Positions 1 through 7,973 of a DNA stretch of 64,000 nucleotides are shown one piece after another. Positions within the stretch are counted from its first letter, which is position 1; every line of letters begins with the position of its first letter. Below the pieces are notes generated by a model. The model searched no databases, was not told the origin of the DNA, and saw nothing but the letters and a program-made list of their open reading frames with translations. The position numbers and the translations under genes were made by a program. Source of the DNA: JBCBKL01 sp038521825 (GTDB lineage: Bacteria > Pseudomonadota > Alphaproteobacteria > Rhodobacterales > Rhodobacteraceae); contig JBCBKL010000009.1 in NCBI GenBank assembly GCA_038521825.1, forward strand, positions 1-64,000, in the 5' to 3' direction.

Positions 1-27
1 CGAACTGACATATTATATGTCAGTTCG
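1..27. repeat. 27-base perfect palindrome
   Basis: Thirteen bases on each side of a single central T are exact reverse complements (arm cgaactgacatat). The AT-rich centre and the lack of a T-run make an operator or recombination site as likely as a terminator. It lies at the window edge, so its gene context on the left cannot be seen. Confidence 0.7.
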
Positions 28-741
28 ACCACTGATCCATCTTGCGGCCCGCTGGAATGGGTGGTTTTCTTGCTGCTTAGCGGCGTCGTATTTCACGCTT
101 GCGCAGCATTTACACCGCTGCAAGCCCGCGCGGCGAAAAAACCGAATTCACTGGTGGGCTCATAATCGATACTTTCTGCAACGCAGCGCATCCGGTGCCG
201 GATGGTAACCTAAAGGTCAAAGTCAGTTGAGGTTCAACGCCTAACACGTCCTATTTCCCTGCCCGTTCCTCGATCTCGTCCGCGATAGTTTCGGCGCGCG
301 CGGCCAGTTCGGCCATCGTCTCAGTCACCACCTGCGGGACCACCGCAACCTCGAAACGCTCGGCGGCTGGGGCGGTATTCGAAGACAACCAAGCCCGCCC
401 GCAAAACCGCTGACACCGCCTTTGCGAATACCGAGTTGGAAGCCTTTGGCCCGCAGGCGTTCAGGCGCATGCTGGCTCACGGCGCTGCAAAGATTTGCAA
501 GTCAATCACCGAGTTCGTGGTCAATTCCCGGAACCCTGGCCGCAACGATATCCCGACCACAGCGCGCAATCACGGGCCAATCAGTTGAGACGTCCAGCGC
601 AGACTGATTACCGGCGAAGACCCGGACGAAGCCGACGACTGGCTACCACACCATCGCGAACCGAGCATGGGCACAAAGGTGGGAAGAGTGAAGCGGCACA
701 AAGCTAAAAACAGAATACAAACAGCGTCTTCTGTTTTTCGG
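1..741. other. gene-poor stretch beside tRNA-Ser
   Basis: I see no gene here that I can support. Short reading frames exist on both strands (for example a frame open from base 1 to a TAA at 163-165 on plus, and a minus frame ending near 248), but none is long or resembles a family I know. Codon usage does not look like that of the genes further right. Because the 3' end of the tRNA-Ser faces this stretch, it could be the worn remains of an element integrated at the tRNA, but there is no integrase and no visible repeat of the tRNA end. Confidence 0.4.
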
Positions 742-831
742 TGGCGGAGGCTGTGGGATTCGAACCCACGGGACGCTCTCACGCCCAACGGTTTTCAAGA
801 CCGCCGCATTCGACCACTCTGCCAAACCTCC
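742..831 (-). tRNA. tRNA-Ser (anticodon UGA)
   Basis: On the minus strand the sequence folds as a class II tRNA: 5' GGAGGTT pairs with 3' AGCCTCC, followed by discriminator G and an encoded CCA at 744-742. The anticodon loop reads CTTGAAA with TGA at 797-795, which is serine. The T-loop GGTTCGAATCC is canonical and a long variable arm lies between the anticodon and T arms, as expected for tRNA-Ser. Confidence 0.97.
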
Positions 832-1021
832 GCGTCCGGACTCTCTACGGGGTGATCCTTGATTCGGCAATTCGCCGGAAGCACGGAATATCTGGGGAAT
901 TCTGCCGATCCTGCTCAGCAAACCTTTTCACGCGGCGAGGCAGTCGTTAATCTATCGGCAAAATTCAGCCAAAAATGGCGGGCCCACGCGGCTAAATGGA
1001 TCGAGTAGCAAGGAATCAACG

Positions 1022-2023
1022 ATGGGCGGGGCAATTTTCAATCTGGATAGGCAGTTTCTGTTAGGCTTGGCCCTTGCATCGGCCTTGGCACTGGCCGGCT
1101 GCGAGGATGGCGGCGGATTTAACCTGGCCGAGGCGTTCAAAACGGATGCGACCCGCGCATCCACTAGCGATGGCAGCGCCCCAACGGCGGAGGCCGAGAC
1201 CGTCACCCGCATCGTAGATGCGCCCGACGTTTTTGAAGCGAACGAAGCGGGCCTTTGGGATGGGCGCCCGTCCTTGGGCGGTACATGGGTCGCGCACCCG
1301 GACGTGACCGCGCCGGAACGTGTTCGCATCGTGAATGCGGATAATGGCCGCACGATCGAAGGCGCACTATTCAAGCGCGAACGGGAATTGCCCGGCCCAA
1401 GGATTCAGGTGTCGTCGGACGCTGCTGCCGCGCTTGGCATGCTTGCGGGCTCACCCACGACGTTGGAAGTGGTGGCCCTGCGCGAAGAGACCGTGGTGAT
1501 CGAGCCCGAGGTGCCGGTGACGCTTGAGGAACCCGCACAACTGGAACAGGCCACGCTCGATTCCGCCCCGACCGAAGAAACAACCCGCGATCCGGCGCCT
1601 GAGGTGACCGGAGTCGCCGCAGCCTCGACCGCGGCGGGTGCTATCACCGAAACGACGCTGGACCCGATCGAAGCAGCCGATGCGGCGATCGATGCGGCCG
1701 CCCCTACACCGGCTGGAGCCACAGAAGTCGAGACGGCGGCGACGTCCGCTGCAGCAACCGAAACACCTGCCGCCGCCAACCCGCTTTTGAGGCGCCCCTA
1801 CGTTCAGGTCGGTATCTTCAATGTCGAAGCCAATGCCAACCTCGCAGCAGACCAGTTGCGGACCATGGGCATCGTCCCCTCGATCCTGCCCGGCACCCGC
1901 GATGACGGCGAGGCGTTCTGGCGGGTTGTCGTCGGCCCGGCCTCGACCTTGCAGGAACGTCGCGAGGTCCTGCGCGATATTCGCGAACAGGGCTTTCCCG
2001 ACGCCTACCCCGTGACCAACTAA
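1022..2023 (+). CDS. SPOR-domain lipoprotein
   Basis: 333-residue envelope protein. The N-terminus is a lipoprotein signal with lipobox LAGC and lipidated Cys27. The middle (about 115-255) is low-complexity, rich in Ala, Glu, Thr and Pro and probably an unstructured spacer through the peptidoglycan. Residues about 258-330 form a SPOR domain (starting RRPYVQVGIF and containing the WRVVVGP signature), a fold known to bind denuded glycan strands at division septa. It precedes a D-Ala-D-Ala carboxypeptidase by 16 bp with a strong AGGAGG between them, so both probably act in peptidoglycan remodelling. The start is supported by AAGGA 7 bases upstream. Confidence 0.88.
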   Translation: MGGAIFNLDRQFLLGLALASALALAGCEDGGGFNLAEAFKTDATRASTSDGSAPTAEAETVTRIVDAPDVFEANEAGLWDGRPSLGGTWVAHPDVTAPERVRIVNADNGRTIEGALFKRERELPGPRIQVSSDAAAALGMLAGSPTTLEVVALREETVVIEPEVPVTLEEPAQLEQATLDSAPTEETTRDPAPEVTGVAAASTAAGAITETTLDPIEAADAAIDAAAPTPAGATEVETAATSAAATETPAAANPLLRRPYVQVGIFNVEANANLAADQLRTMGIVPSILPGTRDDGEAFWRVVVGPASTLQERREVLRDIREQGFPDAYPVTN

Positions 2024-2039
2024 TAGGAGGGAGCCTGTC

Positions 2040-3197
2040 ATGATCCGCATCCTTTCACTGGTCGTCACCCTGATTTCACTGACGCTGCCCGCCGCGGCCT
2101 TTGAAACCCGGGCCGAGGCGGCCTTCGTCATGGACCAGACAACCGGGACTGTCCTGCTCAGCAAGAACGCTGATCAGCCTTTACCGCCGGCCTCGATGTC
2201 CAAACTTATGACGCTTTACATGGCGTTTGAGGCGATACGGGCAGGCCGCCTCTCGCTTTCAGAAGAATTGCCGGTCTCGACCAAGGCAATGTCCTATGGC
2301 GGCTCAACCATGTTTCTCGATACGACGGACCGGGTCACGGTCGAGGATCTGCTGCGCGGCATCGTTGTGCTGTCGGGCAACGACGCCTGTGTTGTCATCG
2401 CCGAGGCGCTGAGCCCTGATGGAACCGAAGCAGGGTTCGCCCGCATGATGACACAGCGGGCCCAGAAGATGGGCATGACCAACTCGACCTTCACCAATTC
2501 GAACGGCTGGCCACAAGCGGGTCACCTGATGTCGATGCGTGATCTGGCACTTGTCTCGAACCGGATCATAACGGACTTCCCGGAATTCTATCCGCTCTTC
2601 GCCGAAACGGAGTTCGCGTTTGATGGGCGCGCCCCGTCGAACATCCGCAACCGCAACCCCCTGCTGCGCCTCGGGATCGGGGCCGATGGGTTGAAGACCG
2701 GCCATACGCAAGAGGCTGGCTATGGCCTTGCCGGGTCTGCAAAGCAGGGTGATCGCCGGGTGATCTTTGTTTTCTCGGGCTTGCCGTCTGTCCAGATCCG
2801 CGCGCAAGAGGCCGAAGCCATCGTGAACTGGGCGTTCCGCCAGTTTGCACAGAAGCCGGTGGCGACAGCGGGCCAGCGCATAGCATCGGCTGACGTCTGG
2901 ATGGGTGAAAGCCCCACCGTCGGCCTTGTCCCGGCCGAGGATGTCAGTGTCTTGCTGCCCGTCCTCAACGCGAATGAGGTCGAGGCCGAAGTCGTTTACA
3001 CAGGTCCCTTTCAGGCCCCTATCACCAAGGGCCAGGAACTGGCACAACTGGTTGTCAAACCCGAGGGACTGCCGGATCAGGTGTTTTCCCTGGTGGCCGA
3101 GACCGACGTCGCGCATGGGGGCTTTATGGCGCGTATGACAACGGCAGCCTTCAAGCTGTTTGAACAGGTTGTTCAGATGCCAGAGGGAGCGTCGTGA
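2040..3197 (+). CDS. D-alanyl-D-alanine carboxypeptidase (PBP5/6 type, family S11)
   Basis: 385-residue low-molecular-weight penicillin-binding protein that trims the terminal D-Ala from peptidoglycan stem peptides in the periplasm. A signal peptide (about 1-20, ending PAAA) is followed by the catalytic SxxK motif at S52-M-S-K55, the SxN motif at S112-G-N114 and KTG at 219-221, all in the expected order. The C-terminal third (about 280-370) matches the beta-rich PBP5 C-terminal domain. Length is normal for the family. It sits between the SPOR lipoprotein and tmk; its stop overlaps the GTG start of tmk by four bases, so the genes are probably cotranscribed. Confidence 0.95.
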   Translation: MIRILSLVVTLISLTLPAAAFETRAEAAFVMDQTTGTVLLSKNADQPLPPASMSKLMTLYMAFEAIRAGRLSLSEELPVSTKAMSYGGSTMFLDTTDRVTVEDLLRGIVVLSGNDACVVIAEALSPDGTEAGFARMMTQRAQKMGMTNSTFTNSNGWPQAGHLMSMRDLALVSNRIITDFPEFYPLFAETEFAFDGRAPSNIRNRNPLLRLGIGADGLKTGHTQEAGYGLAGSAKQGDRRVIFVFSGLPSVQIRAQEAEAIVNWAFRQFAQKPVATAGQRIASADVWMGESPTVGLVPAEDVSVLLPVLNANEVEAEVVYTGPFQAPITKGQELAQLVVKPEGLPDQVFSLVAETDVAHGGFMARMTTAAFKLFEQVVQMPEGAS

Positions 3198-3832
3198 ACG
3201 GCAAGGGCCTGTTTATTTCCTTTGAAGGCATCGACGGATCGGGAAAATCAACTCAAGCGCGCCTGTTGGCAGAGCGACTGCAAGCCTCTGGTCACGACGT
3301 CGTGCTGACCCGTGAACCGGGCGGCAGCCCGGGTGCGGAAGAGATCCGCGCGCTTGTCCTTCAGGGTGATCCGGACCGGTGGTCGGCTGAAACCGAGATC
3401 CTGCTTTTCACAGCCGCTCGCCGTGACCACCTTGAACGGCTGATTGGGCCAGCTCTCGACGATGGGCAGATCGTGATTTGCGACCGCTACGCAGACAGCA
3501 CCCGGCTTTATCAGGGGCTTTCGCGGGGCGATTTGCGGGGCACCGTCGATCAGCTCCACACCCTAATGATCGGACGCGAGCCCGACCTGACGATCCTGAT
3601 CGATATGGACCCCGAGACCGGCCTTAAACGCGCCCTGGGCCGAAATGGAACCGAAGAGCGGTTTGAAACCTTCGGCCAGGACATGCAGCAACGAATGCGC
3701 GACGGATTTCTGGCCCTTGCGGACGAGTTCGCCGATCGGTTCCGCGTCATCGACGGCAACCGCCCCGTGGAGGCAGTGGCCGACGACGTCTTGACCACGG
3801 TCAACGCAGCGCTTGCCTCCGAAACGGCCTGA
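3194..3832 (+). CDS. tmk: thymidylate kinase
   Basis: 212-residue enzyme that phosphorylates dTMP to dTDP with ATP in the cytoplasm. The P-loop EGIDGSGKST is at 11-20, the DR(Y) motif is in ICDRYADSTRLYQG near residue 95-108, and the length is typical. The start is GTG at 3194, overlapping the preceding TGA, with GAGGGAG upstream as ribosome site. In many Rhodobacteraceae tmk is followed by the DNA polymerase III delta-prime gene holB (known from the family, not shown here); here it is followed directly by rlmJ with a TGATG overlap. Confidence 0.97.
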   Translation: MNGKGLFISFEGIDGSGKSTQARLLAERLQASGHDVVLTREPGGSPGAEEIRALVLQGDPDRWSAETEILLFTAARRDHLERLIGPALDDGQIVICDRYADSTRLYQGLSRGDLRGTVDQLHTLMIGREPDLTILIDMDPETGLKRALGRNGTEERFETFGQDMQQRMRDGFLALADEFADRFRVIDGNRPVEAVADDVLTTVNAALASETA

Positions 3833-4602
3833 TGCTCAGCTATCAGCACGCCTATCACGCCGGGAACCTCGCCGATGTCCACAAGCATAGCATGCTGTCG
3901 TGGGTCCTTTCGTATCTGACAAACAAAGACAAACCGCTCAGCTATATCGAAACCCATGGCGGGCGTGGTCATTATGATTTGGCCGGCGTGGAAGCCCAAA
4001 AGACGGGCGAGGCCGCGCAGGGCATCACGCGTGCAAAGGATTGGTTTGCATCGGATCATCCCTATCGCCGGGTTCTTACCTGCGTGGCGACCAGATATGG
4101 AAGCGCCGCCTATCCGGGGTCACCGTTGATCGCGCACACCCTGCTGCGCAGGGAGGACGCAATTGACGTCGCCGAACTGCATCCGGCGGAGTATGAAGCC
4201 TTACGGCAGGTCCTGCCCCGCGGTTCGTGTCACCGCCAAGACGGATTTGAACGGGCTCACAGCCTGATCCCGCCGACACCGCGGCGTGGTCTCATCCTGA
4301 TTGACCCCAGTTTCGAGGTAAAGTCGGACTACGACGTGATCCCGGGACACATCCGGAAATGGCACAAAGCCTGGAATGTCGGGATTATCATCCTTTGGTA
4401 TCCAATCCTGACGTCCAGGGCACACGCACCAATGACAAGCACCCTAAGGCGGGATCACCCGGAGGCCATGCATCATGAAGTCCGCTTCCCCCCCGCGCGG
4501 CCCGGTCATGGGATGGTTGGTTCCGGTATGTTTGTGGTCAATCCGCCATACGGTTTGAGCGAAGAGGCCGCCCGCCTAAAACAACACTTTGACGGGCTCT
4601 GA
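3832..4602 (+). CDS. rlmJ: 23S rRNA (adenine(2030)-N6)-methyltransferase RlmJ
   Basis: 256-residue SAM-dependent methyltransferase expected to methylate A2030 of 23S rRNA. The N-terminus LSYQHAYHAGNLADVHKH is diagnostic of the family, and THGGRGHYDL is the SAM-binding region. The catalytic motif that in N6-adenine methyltransferases usually reads DPP(Y/F) reads DPSF here (LILIDPSFEVKSDYD, near residue 158). This is a notable substitution, though I cannot say how common it is in alphaproteobacteria. Slightly shorter than the E. coli protein (about 280). The start overlaps the tmk stop (TGATG). Confidence 0.92.
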   Translation: MLSYQHAYHAGNLADVHKHSMLSWVLSYLTNKDKPLSYIETHGGRGHYDLAGVEAQKTGEAAQGITRAKDWFASDHPYRRVLTCVATRYGSAAYPGSPLIAHTLLRREDAIDVAELHPAEYEALRQVLPRGSCHRQDGFERAHSLIPPTPRRGLILIDPSFEVKSDYDVIPGHIRKWHKAWNVGIIILWYPILTSRAHAPMTSTLRRDHPEAMHHEVRFPPARPGHGMVGSGMFVVNPPYGLSEEAARLKQHFDGL

Positions 4603-4643
4603 ATTCGGCGCAATCTGGTGCCTCAATAAACTGTCAGAGACCC

Positions 4644-5078
4644 ATGTTCGAACGCCTGTTTCCCCGTCGCGCCAACACCAAGCCGGACCTACCGCAGCCC
4701 AACCCGCAACTTGCCTTGGGTGCCTTGCTGGTGCGCGTGGCCTTTGCCGACAGGGACTACAAGGCCAGCGAAATAGGCGTAATCGACCGCATCCTTGCCT
4801 CGACCTTTGGTATAGGCCCCATCGAAGCAGCGAAATTGCGGGCGACTTGTGAGGCCCTGGAACGCGACGCGCCCGGCACCCCCGAATTTGCAGAGATTCT
4901 ACGAGAAGAGATCGACTATGCGCATCGTAAGGATCTCGCCCTCGCGATGTGGCAGGTCCTGCTGGCCGACGGTCGGGAGGCCGAGATAGAGGAAGCCGTC
5001 CTGCACCAGATCGAGGCGGCACTTGGAATAACAGCAGAGGACAGCATCGCCATCAAGCACGCCGCTCATGGCGAATAG
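4644..5078 (+). CDS. TerB-family protein, first of two
   Basis: 144-residue all-helical protein of the tellurite-resistance TerB fold. The features I used are the N-terminal ALGALLVRVAFADRDYKASE block and the later ALAMWQVLLADGREAEIEE block, the pair of acidic helix-loop segments that binds metal in TerB. No signal peptide, so cytosolic. There are no other ter genes (terA, C, D, E, Z) nearby, so a true tellurite role is not supported; single-domain TerB proteins are widespread in alphaproteobacteria with unknown function. The next gene is a paralogue 27 bp downstream. Confidence 0.85.
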   Translation: MFERLFPRRANTKPDLPQPNPQLALGALLVRVAFADRDYKASEIGVIDRILASTFGIGPIEAAKLRATCEALERDAPGTPEFAEILREEIDYAHRKDLALAMWQVLLADGREAEIEEAVLHQIEAALGITAEDSIAIKHAAHGE

Positions 5079-5105
5079 CTTGGCCTGCTGGATCGAAAGC
5101 AATAT

Positions 5106-5552
5106 ATGCGATCCATGTTCGGAGATTTCCTGAGACGGCTGACCGAGCCGCAACCCGCCACGCTGCCTGATGAAGACGCCCGTCTTGCCCTTACGGCCCT
5201 GCTAGTACGGGTCGCACTGTCTGACGGCCATTATGATGGTTCCGAGAAGGATCGGATCGACCGGATCGTAACCGCACGCTATGGCCTCTCCCCCTTCGAG
5301 GCGACCAAGCTGCGGGGTGATGCCGAGGCGCTGGAGGCTGAGGCCCCCGACACGGTGCGCTTTACCCGGGCAATCAAGGATGCCGTACCCTACGATGACA
5401 GGGTCGGAGTGATCGAGGCGCTGTGGCAGGTGGCCCTGGCCGACGGCGTCAGGGAACAGGAAGAAGATGCGCTGCTGCGCCTTGTTTCTAATCTGTTGGG
5501 TGTGACGGATCGGGACAGTGCCCTCGCCCGTCAACGTGTCGCAAACGGATGA
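5106..5552 (+). CDS. TerB-family protein, second of two
   Basis: 148-residue paralogue of the preceding gene with the same two blocks (ALTALLVRVALSDGHYDGSE and ALWQVALADGVREQEEDALL) and the same spacing, so the pair arose by tandem duplication followed by considerable divergence. An alternative ATG lies three codons in. Its stop overlaps the start of the PhnD-like gene (ATGA at 5549), so the three genes probably form one transcription unit. The function is unknown; an acidic metal-binding helical bundle is what the family suggests. Confidence 0.85.
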   Translation: MRSMFGDFLRRLTEPQPATLPDEDARLALTALLVRVALSDGHYDGSEKDRIDRIVTARYGLSPFEATKLRGDAEALEAEAPDTVRFTRAIKDAVPYDDRVGVIEALWQVALADGVREQEEDALLRLVSNLLGVTDRDSALARQRVANG

Positions 5553-6286
5553 TTGCAAGCCTTGGCATGTACGACATGCCCCATCTACGCGGCGCGACTG
5601 ACCGGTTCTGGACGGCCATAGCCGCGTATCTTGACGACGCGCCCGATGCGCTGATGCGCGGCGTGGACCTTTGGGAGATCTGGCAGTCCCCGGATCTGCT
5701 GTTGGCGCAAACCTGCGGGATGCCCTATCGGACCAGATTGCATAGCAAGGTCGCGCTTATCGGAACCCCCGACTACGACCTGCCCGACTGCCCCCCCGGA
5801 CATTACTTCAGCTATATTATTCGGCGACGGGTCGATAGGCGAGATTTGCAACAACTCGCCAAAAACGGGGTCATGGCCTTCAACGACACCCTGTCGCAAT
5901 CTGGATGGGCCGCGCCGCTGACCTTTATGGCAGAGCTGGGACTGCGGCCTGCGCAAATAAAACAGACCCATTCGCATCTCGGCAGCATCCGGGCCGTCTT
6001 GCGGGGACAAGCCGATTATGCGGCGATCGATGCCGTCACGCTGATGATCTGGGCGCAGGACGATATCGATGGGATGATGCTCCTCGATACCCTCGCGCGG
6101 ACCAGTCCCACACCGGCACTGCCGTACATCACGGCGCTCAGCAGTGATCCCACGCCCATTGCAAAGGCCATCCGGGCTGCGATTAAGAACCTGTCCCAAG
6201 AGGACCGGTGCGATCTGCGCCTGGGTGGGCTCATCGACATCCCGGCATCCGAGTATCTTGCGGTGCCCTCACCGCCTGTCGCCTAG
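5549..6286 (+). CDS. PhnD-like phosphate/phosphonate-binding protein without signal peptide
   Basis: 245-residue protein resembling the PhnD/SsuA-like periplasmic binding fold (PF12974 type). It starts IASLGMYD, carries an LAQTCGMPYR segment, GVMAFND near 110-116, and HLGSIRAVLRGQADYAAIDAV, the usual ligand-contact region. No signal peptide or lipobox is present, and no transporter ATPase or permease of the phosphonate type is adjacent, so it probably works in the cytoplasm rather than as an importer subunit. It overlaps the second TerB gene by four bases. The next ABC operon is of the polar amino-acid type and begins about 80 bp later. Confidence 0.8.
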   Translation: MIASLGMYDMPHLRGATDRFWTAIAAYLDDAPDALMRGVDLWEIWQSPDLLLAQTCGMPYRTRLHSKVALIGTPDYDLPDCPPGHYFSYIIRRRVDRRDLQQLAKNGVMAFNDTLSQSGWAAPLTFMAELGLRPAQIKQTHSHLGSIRAVLRGQADYAAIDAVTLMIWAQDDIDGMMLLDTLARTSPTPALPYITALSSDPTPIAKAIRAAIKNLSQEDRCDLRLGGLIDIPASEYLAVPSPPVA

Positions 6287-6363
6287 GCAAGTGCCTGTCC
6301 AGGCGTCAATTCGCGCCGAAAGAGGCGATTCACCCGTGGACAAGGCCCCAAATTTACGTCCTT

Positions 6364-7170
6364 ATGCCGTGTGACCCGCAGCAGCCCGGCCGCCTCGTGA
6401 CAGAAACACCCGTTATTGAAATCAGAGACCTTCACAAGGCGTATGGCAGCCTGGAGGTTTTGAAGGGCGTGGATATCGCGGCACGGCGGGGGGATGTCGT
6501 ATCGCTCATCGGCTCGTCGGGATCCGGGAAATCAACATTGCTGCGATGCTGCAACCTTCTGGAAGAAAGCCAGCAGGGCGAAGTCATCTTCAAGGGTGAG
6601 CCGGTCCATTGGCGGGGCAGCAACCACAACCGGCATCCGGCTGATGCCAAGCAGGTGCTGCGCATCCGGACGAACCTGTCGATGGTGTTCCAGCAGTTCA
6701 ATCTTTGGGCCCATATGACGATCCTTCAGAACGTGATGGAGGCTCCCGTCACTGTGCTAAAACGGGACCCGGCAAAGGTCGAGCAATCCGCGCGTCAATA
6801 TCTTGCCAAGGTCGGAATCGGTGAAAAATGTGATGCCTACCCCGCACAACTGTCTGGCGGGCAACAACAGCGCGCCGCAATTGCGCGCGCGCTCTGCATG
6901 GAACCCGAGGCGCTACTTTTTGACGAACCGACCAGCGCGCTCGACCCCGAACTGGAACAGGAGGTCGTTAAGGTCATCAAGGACCTCGCTGCTGAGGGCC
7001 GCACCATGCTGATCGTAACCCACGACATGAAACTGGCAGCAGACGTGTCGGACCATGTCGTGTTTCTGCACCAGGGCCTGATCGAGGAAGAAGGCCCACC
7101 AGCAGCGCTGTTTGGCGCACCGAAATCAGAACGCCTGCGCGGTTTTCTCTCCGCGACGCGCGCTGCATAA
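6364..7170 (+). CDS. polar amino-acid ABC transporter, ATP-binding subunit (HisP/GlnQ type)
   Basis: Energises the importer encoded by the next three genes. Walker A is IGSSGSGKSTLLR, the ABC signature is LSGGQQQRAAIARAL and Walker B is ALLFDEPTSALDPE; the length (about 268 residues) fits the HisP/GlnQ group. The true start is uncertain. ATG 6364 and GTG 6397 are both in frame just ahead of the conserved VIEIRDLHKAYG, and neither has a clear ribosome site; the frame is open further back to 6208 but that part overlaps the PhnD-like gene and looks non-coding. First gene of an operon that runs to about 15.7 kb. Confidence 0.93.
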   Translation: MPCDPQQPGRLVTETPVIEIRDLHKAYGSLEVLKGVDIAARRGDVVSLIGSSGSGKSTLLRCCNLLEESQQGEVIFKGEPVHWRGSNHNRHPADAKQVLRIRTNLSMVFQQFNLWAHMTILQNVMEAPVTVLKRDPAKVEQSARQYLAKVGIGEKCDAYPAQLSGGQQQRAAIARALCMEPEALLFDEPTSALDPELEQEVVKVIKDLAAEGRTMLIVTHDMKLAADVSDHVVFLHQGLIEEEGPPAALFGAPKSERLRGFLSATRAA

Positions 7171-7197
7171 ACAACATAAACCAAAGGGAGTAACCTC

Positions 7198-7932
7198 ATG
7201 AAAAATCTCATCATATCGACCGCAGCTTTGACTGTCGCGGCTACATTGGCTTTCGCCGACGGCCACGCTCAGACGGTGCGCATGGGCACCGAGGGTGCCT
7301 ACCCTCCATATAACTTCATCAACGATGCCGGCGAAGTTGACGGTTTCGAGCGTGAACTGGGTGATGAGCTTTGCGCCCGCGCCGAACTGACCTGCGAATG
7401 GGTCAAGAACGACTGGGACAGCATCATCCCAAACCTCGTTTCATCGAACTACGACACCATCATGGCGGGCATGTCGATCACGGCGGAACGGGACGAGGTC
7501 ATTGACTTCACTCAGAATTACTTTCCGCCGACCGCATCGGCTTATGTCGCCGCATCGGAAGGCGTCGATCTTGAAGGCGGTGTCGTAGCGGCGCAAACCG
7601 CCACGATCCAGGCCGGACACATCGCTGAAAGCGGTGCGACACTGGTCGAATTCGCGACGCCCGAAGAAACGGTTGCCGCTGTCCGCAACGGCGAAGCCGA
7701 CGCCGTCTTTGCCGACCGCGACTATCTTGCGCCGCTGGTCGAAGACTCGAACGGCGAGCTGATGTTTGTTGGCCCGGCTGTCCCGCTGGGCGGTGGCGTC
7801 GGCATGGGCCTGCGCGAAAGCGATACGGAACTGCGGGAAAAGTTCGATGCCGCGATCACCTCGATGAAGGAAGACGGCAGCCTGAACACACTTCTCGTCA
7901 AGTGGTTCGGCGAAGAAACGCAGACCTACTAG
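7198..7932 (+). CDS. polar amino-acid ABC transporter, periplasmic binding protein
   Basis: 244-residue solute-binding protein of the family 3 (lysine/arginine/ornithine, histidine) type. A Sec signal peptide (about 1-20) ends before ADGHAQ, and the mature protein starts with VRMGTEGAYPPYNFIND, the classic opening of this family. MAGMSITAERDEVIDFTQNY is the second signature. Strong ribosome site AAGGGAG. The hairpin directly after the stop probably protects this part of the message, giving more binding protein than permease. The ligand cannot be read from sequence; the catabolic genes downstream point to a basic amino acid or an amine. Confidence 0.93.
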   Translation: MKNLIISTAALTVAATLAFADGHAQTVRMGTEGAYPPYNFINDAGEVDGFERELGDELCARAELTCEWVKNDWDSIIPNLVSSNYDTIMAGMSITAERDEVIDFTQNYFPPTASAYVAASEGVDLEGGVVAAQTATIQAGHIAESGATLVEFATPEETVAAVRNGEADAVFADRDYLAPLVEDSNGELMFVGPAVPLGGGVGMGLRESDTELREKFDAAITSMKEDGSLNTLLVKWFGEETQTY

Positions 7933-7940
7933 GCGACAGA

Positions 7941-7965
7941 TGGGGTGAGCCGCGCGCTCACCCCA
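7941..7965 (+). terminator. intercistronic hairpin after binding-protein gene
   Basis: Perfect 10-bp stem (tggggtgagc pairing with gctcacccca) with a five-base loop, 9 bases after the stop. No T-run follows directly, so it is more likely a stability element or weak attenuator than a full terminator. It separates the abundant binding protein from the permease genes. Confidence 0.7.
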
Positions 7966-7973
7966 CATCCTGA

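Noticed and set aside
1..165. C-terminal end of a gene running in from the left
   Set aside because: One frame is open from base 1 to a TAA, but it crosses the palindrome and has no recognisable domain, so it could be chance.
1451..2164. 237-codon minus-strand frame
   Set aside because: Shadow of the SPOR lipoprotein low-complexity region; Gly/Arg-rich and without a family.
4644..5552. Tellurite-resistance operon
   Set aside because: Only TerB-like proteins are present; terA, terC, terD, terE and terZ are all absent.
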